NCBI RefSeq assembly: GCF_964340395.1
Contig: NC_135565.1
Coordinates: forward strand, 5,420,142 to 5,484,141
Reading direction: 5' to 3'
Origin: Glandiceps talaboti
Taxonomy: Eukaryota; Hemichordata; Enteropneusta; Spengelidae
DNA: 64,000 nucleotides
The translations under genes and the position numbers were made by a program. Positions 54,540-64,000 of the stretch are shown here, one piece after another. Numbering within the stretch: position 1 is the stretch's first letter; each line of letters starts with the position of its first letter. Under the pieces are notes generated by a model. The model did not search any database and was not told the origin of the DNA. It saw only the letters and a list, made by a program, of their open reading frames with translations.

Positions 54540-55645
54540 AATGATGCACTGTCAGGGAGACATTGTATTGAAAATACTGGAAAGATAAAGTCTATATCTG
54601 GTGAACCAGTCTGATATGACATGATTTAAGTTCATAATTACCCCAACAAACTTTATTTTGTAAGTGTGTTTTATTTATTAGATTATTTATTTGATGTATA
54701 AACCAGGATGCTCAATCCCTTGTTGAAACATCTGTCTTTGCCAATCTATTTAAAGCTAGCACTGTAAAGTTAAAACATCAGTTGGCCTTAGAGAATATCT
54801 GGTACAGATATATACACTTTATTACAACCTGGTGTTCAATATGCACCAGAGGTGCTAGGGAAACTGAGGTTGAGACACTACAATTAAAGTTCCATTACAA
54901 AAATCAGTGGTTTATAGTCAATTGCAAAATAGCTCCAATTGTCAACACCGATCCTTGTTGCAAACTAACAAACTAATTCTCTCGCAACATGAGGGTAGCA
55001 ACAACACATGATACGGTATTTCTTAACTTATTCAGTTTTATCCCCCCTCAAAAGTCTTAACTAGAAAACATACATTGAAAATATGCTCCTATTAATATTC
55101 AATTACAAGTTCTGTGTATTTTGAGTAAGATGCACATACCAACACAATACCTTTGTAACACTTGTTACTACTGTTTTTTGGTCATTTGTCTTGTTACCAT
55201 GGCAACACACTTTTCGCCATTCTCGAAAAATATGTCTTACACATCTACACCCTTATGATTGTATCAAGAAAAACATTTTCAAAAATATGTTCAGTTGCAG
55301 CTTGTGTAGCTTTAAGATGATTGCCAGCAGGTTTGGTTTATGTTGTACATTTCTATTCCCACTCCCTAAAGCCTGACTTGTATAAACATGGAGTATTTGG
55401 GTTGGCAACATATGGCCTGTTTTTGTAGCTAGTACTGTTGTTGAAAACTTAGTCCACATTAATTCAAATGGCCAAAAATGATGGACTTTATGCATAATGC
55501 CAAGTGTATTGACAACCTGAATAGTTGATACGTAGGTCAATAGCGCTGGGAAAATCACCAAATTTTACAGCGATAGCTGTCTTCACTCTCATACATATAA
55601 TGAAAATTGACTAATTTTTGATGAACTAAATATAAACATGTTTAT
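54540..55645. other. Integrase 3' flank
   Basis: AT-rich, with no clear polyadenylation signal close to the stop and no gene recognised. Short frames here lack motifs. Confidence 0.45.
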
Positions 55646-55652
55646 TTCAGAT

Positions 55653-56545
55653 TAAGACCACAGGCCAAAATACTACATAACACCAGTCTGGTGATATTAA
55701 CACCACAGGCCAAAATACTACATAACACCAGTCTGGTGATATTAACACCACAGGCCAAAATACTACATAACACCAGTCTGATGATATTAACACCACAGGC
55801 CAAAATACTACATAACACCAGTCTGATGATATTAAGACCACAGGCCAAAATACTACATAAAACTGATGATATTAAGACCACAGGCCAAAATACTACATAA
55901 CACTGATGATATTAAGACCACAGGCCAAAATACTACATAACACCAGTCTGATGATATTAAGACCACTGGCCAAAATACTACATAAAACTGATGATATTAA
56001 GACCACAGGCCAAAATACTACATAACACCAGTCTGATGATATTAAGACCACAGGCCAAAATACTACATAAAACTGATGATATTAAGACCACTGGCCAAAA
56101 TACTACATAACACTGATGATATTAAGACCACAGGCCAAAATACTACATAACACCAGTCTGATGATATTAAGACCACAGGCCAAAATACTACATAAAACTG
56201 ATGATATTAAGACCACTGGCCAAAATACTACATAACACTGATGATATTAAGACCACAGGCCAAAATACTACATAACACCAGTCTGATGATATTAAGACCA
56301 CAGGCCAAAATACTACATAACACTGATGATATTAAGACCACAGGCCAAAATACTACATAACACCAGTCTGATGATATTAACACCACAGGCCAAAATACTA
56401 CATAACACCAGTCTGATGATATTAACACCACAGGCCAAAATACTACATAACACTGATGATATTAAGACCACAGGCCAAAATACTACATAACACCAGTCTG
56501 ATGATATTAACACCACAGGCCAAAATACTACATAAAACTGATGAT
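55653..56545. repeat. Two-length minisatellite (45-bp and 40-bp units), about 21 units
   Basis: The core is GATATTAAGACCACAGGCCA followed by AAATACTACATAA. It ends either in CACCAGTCTGAT (45 bp) or in CACTGAT / AACTGAT (40 bp). Long and short units are interspersed, and a secondary G/C (AAGACC or AACACC) and A/T (ACAGG or ACTGG) variation overlays them. Confidence 0.95.
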
Positions 56546-56865
56546 ATTAAAATAGATTTACCAGATGGTAAAGACTACTGATGTAAAAAATATAATTGCT
56601 AGAAAAAATGAATAAAAGTAGTTCAAACGCATGCATCTGCTAGATGAAACTAATAACTCAGTACAACAGTACAGGAAGTTTCAAGGTACTTCTCTAAATG
56701 TGGTCATATTAATCATATTTCCTTTGATTATTATTTATTGCTATAATATGCAATATCATTTTACCCTTAAAGTCAACCTACATACTATCTAAACAAATTA
56801 TAGTTTAAAGTGAAACTTGTCCATGTCTGATAATAACACTGATAGTGACACAGTTCCCGCTGCTA

Positions 56866-57415
56866 TGGACTCACTGACCAAGTACTTTTGGAGATGTAAA
56901 GTTTTTGACCAAAAATGAACATTTTTACACTTAATCTGTATATCCCCCATGGTATCATTGTATGATTAATATTTCTTTGTCCATACATCCCTAGATGCAT
57001 TCCCATCAAATTTCATCCAAATTTGATCATTGGTTTTGGAATTATAGATTTTTTACCGAAAAGACACGTTTTTAGCCCTAATTTGGATATCACTGATGGG
57101 ACATCATACCATGAACAACTCTTGATATAAACACCATGAACAATGTTCCACCCAAATTTCACACTAATCTAATGAGTAGTTTTGTATTATACATTTTTGA
57201 CCAAAAAGACATATTTTTAACCCTACTTTGCATATTTTTGGGATAATCATCATGTCATAAACAAATATTAATTAAGTCACCCATAAGAATGTTCCCACCA
57301 AATATCTTGCCAATCGACCATGTAATTTTGGAGATAGGTGTTTTTTAAACCAAAAAACACATTTTTTGACTCAAACTCAAAATCCGTATCTCTGATGCGA
57401 TAATTTTTCAAAAAA
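56866..57415 (+). mobile_element. TIR repeat element fragment (inner part), copy 4
   Basis: Shares the GACTCACTGACCAAGTACTT, TTTGACCAAAAATGAACATT and CCCTAATTTG...ATATCACTGATGGGA blocks with the full copies, but lacks both terminal repeats. Confidence 0.6.
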
Positions 57416-58106
57416 AAGTGACATGCATATGTATCTCATAGCAGGTTGCCATTATGCCAAGTTTGAAAAATAAAATGGACCAGGCATGTCCAAGAAACAG
57501 CTCCAGATGGACGGACTCGTGCACGGACGGACGGACGGATGCACAGATCGAACCCAATCTATAAGTCCTAATAACAACTGCATGACAATATGTGGACATA
57601 AATATAGTGAAAACCTTTGTACAGTTGGTTTTCTACTTACAAACAGGTACTTTTCCATGAGAATAGGCTTCACTTTGATTGACAACAAAGCAGCTTCTGT
57701 ATTGTACCCATATTGACAAAGCGATCATGCAATAAAAACAGTGTTCAATGAACAAATTTTCTGGGGTTTTTTAATGTGTTCTGAAAGTTGTAGTTTGAAA
57801 GCCTGTATAATTCAAACATGGCAGCAAGTGATAAGGGACCTCAGAACTAACTTTGAGAATTATAAATGGTGAATCTTGTTGATTAATGATTTAGGCATAA
57901 ACTTGAATCTCTATCTAATATTCAACAATAATGATGATACATGTAATAACTGCATGTACAGTATATAGGTTGTGTTGGTAATTCAAATACTGGATTTTCC
58001 AGCATTAATACAAGGTAGACCAAGAAACTATTATTACATACACGGTGTGTTGTTCAAGAGAAATCAACCACTAATGTCCAAATGCTGGCTCTGTACATGA
58101 AAAATA
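57416..58106. other. Unassigned spacer
   Basis: Nothing beyond a short GGAC-repeat patch (57513-57540) and the CCAAATGCTGGCTCTGTACA word at about 58078, which recurs at 60976 and 61109. Confidence 0.4.
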
Positions 58107-59631
58107 CCGCCAATGGCGTTGTAGCACAACTGTACAGTTTTTAAAAATGTTTATCCATATGCTAGTCCATGCTAACAATAGGTGTTCATTTGCTGAATAA
58201 CTATCCAGTTGCCTATCCAACCATGTTGCTATCTTTACGATAAATGCTATCATTTGGCTGTTGCTATGGGTGTGGTCATGTTGTTAGATATATTTGCATA
58301 CATTTATGTATGTTTTTGTTCACTTATGTATGAATTCCTGATATTGTCTTTGCAATACACGTGATCATTTGGCTGTTGCTATGGTCGTGGTCTTGTTGCT
58401 AGGGTATTTGCATACATTTTTGAATGTTTATTCAATTGTCTATTAAACCCCATTGTTATCTTTGTGAAATACACCACTGTTTGGCTGTTGCTATGGGCGT
58501 GGTCATGGTTACTAGGGTATTTACATACATTTTTTGAATGTTTATTCATTTGTCTTTCTATTCCTGTTATTATCTTTGCAATACACGTGATTATTTGGCT
58601 GTTGCTATGGGTGTGGTCTTGTTGCTATGCAAATTTACATACATTTTTTGAATGTTTATTCAATTGTCTATTAAACCCTGTTGTTATCTTTGTGAAATAC
58701 ACCACCGTTTGGCTGTTGCTATGGGCGTGGTCATGGTTGCTAGGGTATTTGCATACATTTTTTGAATGTTTATTCATTTGTCTTTCTATTCCTGTTATTA
58801 TCTTTGCAATACACGTGATTATTTGGCTGTTGCTATGGGTGTGGTCTTGTTACTATGCAAATTTACATACATTTTTTGAATGTTTAGTCAATTGTCTATT
58901 AAACCCTGTTGTTATCTTTGTGAAATACACCACCGTTTGGCTGTTGCTATGGGCGTGGTCATGGTTGCTAGGGTATTTGCATACATTTTTTGAATGTTTA
59001 TTCACTTGCCTACCAGATGATGTTGTTATTTGACCAAAGTATACTACCATTTGGTTGTTGCTAAGGGTGTGGTCATGGTTGCTAGGGTCAATTTTGTCAA
59101 AAAAAATGAAGAAAATCTGCAGAATACCACTTTCGGAACCATCACACCAAGTTTCAGACTCATTGACCAAGTACTTTTTGAGATATAAGTTTTTGACCAA
59201 AAATGAACATTCTTACACCTAATTTGCATATCACTCATGGAATTATTGTATGCTTAATATATCTTCATCCATACATCCCTAGATGCATCCCCATCAAATT
59301 TCAGCCCAATCTGCTCAGTAGTTTTGGAATTATAGATTTTTAACCAAAAAGACACATTTTTAGCCCTAATTTGCATATCACTGATGGAATCATCATGTCA
59401 TGAACAAATCTTACTTGACTCTTCTTAAAGAATCTTCCCACCAAATTTTGCACCAATCTGCCCAGTAGTTTCTGAGTTTAAGTTTTTTGACCAAAAATCA
59501 AATTTTTTTACCCAAATCACACACCTGTGATGCGATCATTTTGATTTGAACAATTTCCCAACTAGACACCCAAGGTAATGGACCCACCAAATATCATGGC
59601 AATCGGTTCAGCAGTTTTTGACTTTAAGTTG

Positions 59632-59681
<50 letters not shown>

Positions 59682-59750
59682 GACAGACAGACAGACAGAC
59701 GCCGGGCGATCCCTATAGCACTACTGAACCTCATTTCAGTTGTGCTAAAA
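58107..59750 (+). mobile_element. TIR repeat element, copy 5 (longest)
   Basis: The left end is CCGCCAATGGCGTTGTAGCA followed by CAACTG; the right end is CAGTTGTGCTAAAAAAA. Inside are about three tandem subunits of roughly 230 bp (starts near 58482, 58713 and 58940), each containing GGCTGTTGCTATGGGCGTGG. Then come the ACCAAAAAGACAC and ATTTGCATATCAC blocks and an AC/AGAC microsatellite (59637-59700) just inside the right terminus. The internal subunits keep a 189-codon frame open; it is repeat-derived. Confidence 0.8.
59637..59700. repeat. (AC)n(AGAC)n microsatellite within the TIR element
   Basis: About 40 bp of AC followed by about 24 bp of AGAC, at the same internal position as the AGAC run at about 39789-39810 and the CTGT array of the inverted copy at 3282-3302. 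Confidence 0.95.
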
Positions 59751-60054
59751 AAATCATAACCAAATGACCATTTGGTGGCCATATTAGATCATATTGTGCA
59801 CCAATTTGCCATGACTTTGACTTTGTTGGTGGGAGGCCCTAAAAAGTTGATTGACGACGGACATACAGACAAAGGATGAAGGTCTGAAATCAACCTAAAA
59901 AGAAATGATGTGCAATCATTTTGTACCAACTGATAACTAGATGGTAACTTGTGAAAATTTGTCTTTTGTTCAAGTTACAACAAAACTATCACCCACAGGA
60001 CCTGTCTGCCATTTGATATCTTGATAGATTCAGTAGTAATGTGAAATATCAATG

Positions 60055-62835
60055 TCACATTCTTCCAAAAAAGGTATTGGCAAATGCTAAATCATACATG
60101 TTAAAAAGAGCATCATTATCTAGGATTGGACAGCTGACAGTGGGTACTGGCAGATTAAGACTATTAACGCATGTATTTGCAGTTGGCAGAAATGATGAAT
60201 CAGATGTAACTTCAACAAACTGTATTGATGGGTGAAGTACAAATCCCAATATAGGCTCTTTGTCAGCACCTGTGACGAACTGCAAGATACTTGATAAGGA
60301 TATTCCTTGTCTTCTACCACCTGAAATGAAATGAGAACAGAACAAATTAATGCTGATGAACAGCTAGTACTTACATATACAACACCTTATGCTAAATTGA
60401 ATATAAGCACAATGACTTTTACTTTTAGGTTCATTTTTGGATGTGACCTCATCACACCACCCAGTTCCCCACAAGTTTAGACACCAGGGAAATTAATTTG
60501 GATATGTCAGTCAGAAAGTTTCATCTATGCACAGGGGTATCCTCTAGACTCTGACAGCATGAACTGGCAACAATTCATTAGTAATTCTGCAAATCTGACA
60601 GTCCTTTATGAAAAGCCTATTGTTACCTCCATACAAAAAACTGTTACCTGTGAGCTGTTCATGAGTTCAACAGTTGCTGAACCCTCAGCAATGATTCACA
60701 GAAATAAATACAAACAAGTCATTGTTGATGACGGTGGTGACTATGGGTCGGCACTTAATTTGTTTTGAACAGGAAATCTTGATCTTGAAGCTATAGTTTG
60801 AACAAAGTGCAATGGGGCAATAATTGCACTGCTTTTCCCAGTGAAGTGATAAGGTGACTGTGTAGAAATTTTGGGTTACACTGAGATGTTCTTGTGAAGA
60901 GCACATAATTGCTCTGTCATATGTAAGAATGTATGCCACCATGTGTTGTTCATGAGAAATTGGTCCACTACTGTCCAAATGCTGGCTCTGTACATGAACA
61001 AATTGTAACAAATTGCATATCGTCAAATAATTTGATATGCATATGTATGTCAGTGTGTTGTTCTTTTACAAAGATTGAGAGAAATCTGTCCACTAATGCC
61101 CAAATGCTGGCTCTGTACATGAAAAGTACCGCCAATGGAATTGTAGCACAACTGTAGTATTTTTTGTAAACATCTATTCACATGTGAGCTACTAATTCAT
61201 TTGCTGAATGACTATCAAGTTGCTTATCCAACATAGTTATATTCTTTGCTCTGTTTACTCATTTGCCTACAAGATGATATTATTTGCCCAAAATTTACTC
61301 CCATTTTGTTGTTGCTGAGGGCGTAGTCATGGTTGCTATGCAAGCTGCATACACTTTTTTAAATGTTCGTTTACTTGTCAAAGGATCCCTGTTATCGATG
61401 TGAAATACAGCACCGTTCGGCTGTTGCTATGGGTGTGGCCATGGTTGCTAGGATATTTGCATATATTTTTTGAATGTTTACTCAATTGCCCATCAGTTGA
61501 TGTTGTTATTTGACCAAAATATACTGAAATTAGGTTGTTGCTAACAGCGTGGTCATGGTTGTTAGGGCCAATTTTGTCAAACTTTTTAGTAAAACTCTGT
61601 AAAATAAAACTTTGAGCGACATCTCATCAAGTTTCAGATTCATTGACCAAGTACTTTTTGATATATAAGTTTTTGACCAAAAATGAACATTTTAACACCT
61701 AATTTGCATTTCATTTATGGAATCATTGTATGTTTAACATTCTATTCCTGGAGGGTAATTTGTTAGAAGTACTGTATTTAATTTGAATGGTAATGTGAGG
61801 GCTCACTTAAAAGTTAGACTAGACAGCAAAGTCAACACTGCATTTTCCATATTTCCAAAACTTGACTTCCATACGAGTGACCAAGGCAACTTCATTCACA
61901 CACCAAACATCAAGTACTAACATTTTAAAACATTTATATCATTGATTTCACAGGATCTATAGTCTACTTTTGTAACTTATATCAACCCATCTATATGAAC
62001 GATGCTGCCAGATAGCAGGGCTGGTTGATGCTTCATTTTAGAGCAGGTGTTTAAAGATGAGGTCTCCTCCTGTCTTTATGAAGAGTCTTGTCTTTTTTCT
62101 ACAGTTTCTCAGAAATACTGCAAACTTTTAAGTTTCAATATACATTTTGCATTTCATTAAATTGATATCAAGATTAAACATTGACTAACTAGATTTTCAG
62201 TTAACTTTGTTTTCAATTTTTTTCACCAAAATCATGTCTTATTTGCCTCAAATTGAAGACAAAACACCAAAGCATACTGCTGATAAAATAACTACAATAT
62301 TTTGTCTGTAAGAACGAACACACCAAAGTTGGGAATAGTTCCAAAGACATTTTCGTTTCAAGTCCTCATTTATGAAAAAGCCATCATGTTGCAGCTATGT
62401 GCCACAGGGGTATCTGCATGACAAAATATGAATATGATGCTGCTGCATATTGATCGTTGAAAAAGTGGCACTCGATCCGTTGTTTCATTGTATGTTATAA
62501 CTGTGCCTCGGGCAATAAATTTCTACAAGGTAAGCCTACTTACTTCCAACTTCCCGCAAATAATGTATAAATGCAGTATAGATAGCATTTTCAAACATCC
62601 TTTGGTTGGAACCAACTGCACTAAATGTGGGTTGTAGATGGGCTAGTACTTTCTTGACGGTTAAGGCGCTTGAAGGGTTCGGTTGAAATATGTACACAAA
62701 CGTTGGTATTTCAATGCAGAGCTGTAAAGTAATAAATATGATATGCATTTACAGTGTACTAGTACCTATTATAAGATATCCAAATCATGAGGACACTGCG
62801 ACATTGGAGAGAGAGAGAGGTGGGGAAGAGAGAGG

Positions 62836-62885
<50 letters not shown>

Positions 62886-63091
62886 AAGCATAACAATTAC
62901 TTGGTATATCCCCAATGCATCAAGGCCTCTACGCAGATTAACAATACATGGGATCAGATCCACTGATCAACTCTTCCACAATAGTGCTTGGCATAAACTG
63001 TGGCAGTTTTCCATTCTGTAGAATGCTGAGAGCTGGAAAAATTAAGAGAAAAAAATACTTAGCATACAAAAGGCAACACAGAACAGCTTCA

Positions 63092-63123
<32 letters not shown>

Positions 63124-63784
63124 TTTGTGATGCCTATAGCACTACTAAACTTTATCCGTTCAGTTATGCTAAAAATTAACATAATCCCTTTTTCGAATTT
63201 TTCACTTGGAATAACTACAAATATGACTCCTATTTGCTATTTATTATGAGAGTTTGAAAATGAAGCGATGTGCATATCAGTGCACAATATAGCATGTGAC
63301 ACTGTACTAGTTTTTGTTGTCAATGCATGTTGGAGATACAGGTGGAGGGAAGGATGGATGTGCAAATACACACAATGACTGGACAAACATAGCAGCCACC
63401 TCAGGCTATGTCTCTTTGAAAAAAAACACGGTTAAATATTAACCAAAAGTTCATTACCATCATAACTGGTAAGGAACTGGTAGAGTAAGGAAAACTCAGT
63501 CTCATATATATATATCACCTGACCAATGCTTAATTAAACTGTTCAGTTTATTATTCATTGGTAAGGTTGAAAGCTTTCCCATACCCTATATTAGAAACTG
63601 CTGTTGTTATGATCATAGTTGTTCCCAATGATGACTTTAAAAGACACATACCCATGATTTTTCCAACGTTGTAGTAGTCATCAGCCAAATGCATTTTGAG
63701 CCCTTCATCGAAATACTTAACATCGATAGCTTGTAAAATCAGTACAAAGAACTCCTTCCTTGGGCCTCCATAGTCTTTCGCAAG
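60055..63784 (-). CDS. HECT-type E3 ubiquitin ligase, last four exons; +1 frameshift in one exon; 5' end outside the window
   Basis: Minus-strand exons are 63784-63652, 63032-62901, 62721-62544 and 60320-60055. The first encodes LAKDYGGPRKEFFVLILQAI and ends VGKIM, the start of a HECT N-lobe. The second encodes ALSILQNGKLPQFMPSTIVE and ends CIVNLRRGLDALGIYQ. The third runs from LCIEIPTFVYIFQP to HYLREVGS. The last starts GRRQGISLSSILQFVTGADK and holds the catalytic cysteine in LPTANTCVNSLNLP (codon 60171-60169), with a stop at 60055-60057. Phases agree everywhere except exon two: its 132 nt are one base too many, and the frame changes at a GGG run (62950-62952). HECT ligases pass ubiquitin through this cysteine to substrates, which are unknown here. 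The shift means either a pseudogene or a base-calling error. Confidence 0.8.
60321..62543. other. Last intron of the HECT gene
   Basis: 2.2 kb containing a truncated TIR element copy (61129-61743) and otherwise no recognisable feature. Confidence 0.6.
61129..61743 (+). mobile_element. TIR repeat element, copy 6 (3'-truncated)
   Basis: Has the left terminus (CCGCCAATGG...TTGTAGCACAACTG) and the GTTGCTATGGGTGTGG and TTTGACCAAAAATGAACATT blocks, then stops abruptly near 61743 in unrelated sequence. Confidence 0.7.
62815..62884. repeat. (GA)n microsatellite in a HECT gene intron
   Basis: About 70 bp of GA with GGGG interruptions at the start, only 17 bp from the donor of the 63032-62901 exon. 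Confidence 0.96.
63098..63175 (+). mobile_element. TIR repeat element fragment (right end only), copy 7
   Basis: A CA array followed by CCTATAGCACTACTAAACTT and GTTCAGTTATGCTAAAAA, the right terminus of the family. Confidence 0.6.
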
Positions 63785-63848
63785 CTGTAAGTGATAAAAC
63801 ACAATTTTTTAAAAAGCATTTCTAAATATTTACCCCAATTCAAAAAAT

Positions 63849-64000
63849 AGCGCCAATGGTATTGTAGCACAACTTTATTGTTTTTTAAAAACATCTATTC
63901 ATGTAGGTCATGTTAGCTGCTATACATATTTATTTGCTGAATGACTATTGAGTTACCTATCCAACATAGTTTGACTTTTATTATGGGTATGGTTATGTTT
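63849..64000 (+). mobile_element. TIR repeat element, copy 8 (left end, runs off the window)
   Basis: Starts GCGCCAATGGTATTGTAGCA and CAAC, then follows the left part of copies 5 and 6 (TTTGCTGAATGACTAT...TATCCAACATAG) to the window edge. Confidence 0.65.

Noticed and set aside
55653-56545. Repeated CTGATGA words considered as hammerhead ribozymes
   Set aside because: No GAAA and no stem II or III pairing at the required distance; this is ordinary minisatellite sequence.
55653-56545. CRISPR-like array of direct repeats
   Set aside because: Units are contiguous with no unique spacers, and the genome is animal.
58464-59033. 189-codon frame with three Trp/Leu-rich repeats, superficially like a multi-pass membrane protein
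   Set aside because: It follows the tandem subunits of a non-coding TIR element, and related copies do not keep the frame.

Overview
This is a 64 kb piece of an animal nuclear genome. It is AT-rich and intron-rich, loaded with simple repeats, minisatellites and old retroelements. The spliced genes encode animal protein families: histamine N-methyltransferase-like, arylsulfatase B-like, TNF-receptor-like and HECT ubiquitin ligase. A marine invertebrate, perhaps an invertebrate deuterostome, fits best, but I cannot name the species from sequence alone. Splice sites below were read by eye; every internal junction of the methyltransferase and sulfatase models keeps frame.

Layout. 1-3.8 kb: a 106-bp tandem duplication, a LINE fragment wedged between tetranucleotide arrays, and a copy of a terminal-inverted-repeat (TIR) element. 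3.26-9.81 kb and 10.48-20.75 kb: two copies of a large tandem duplication, each with a complete three-exon HNMT-like gene (6628-9341 and 13717-18078, both 287 aa). The second copy is longer because of later insertions (a foldback and Crypton-like block in intron 2, and LINE debris after the gene). 21.4-24.1 kb: a 60-bp minisatellite and otherwise featureless DNA. 24.1-32.7 kb: a minus-strand single-pass receptor with one TNFR-type cysteine-rich domain. 32.7-37.7 kb: intergenic. 37.7-46.6 kb: a minus-strand seven-exon arylsulfatase B-like gene of 500 aa. Its introns 4 and 5 hold Penelope-like retroelement remains and hammerhead ribozyme sequences. 46.9-53 kb: minisatellites, a foldback element and fragments of an N-terminal module of a HECT-type protein. 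53.2-54.5 kb: an intact single-exon SAM/HTH/DD35E integrase gene. 55.6-56.5 kb: a two-length minisatellite. 56.9-64 kb: several copies of the TIR element and the last four exons of a minus-strand HECT E3 ligase gene, one of them carrying a +1 frameshift.

The genes do not form one pathway. Three biological points stand out. First, the HNMT-like pair is a recent tandem duplication whose protein differences are concentrated at one spot. Second, hammerhead ribozymes accompany a decayed Penelope-like element lying antisense in a sulfatase intron. Third, an intact retroviral-type integrase gene lies convergent to a HECT ligase gene, with a HECT-protein-like N-terminal fragment nearby; this could be parts of a little-described mobile or domesticated system.
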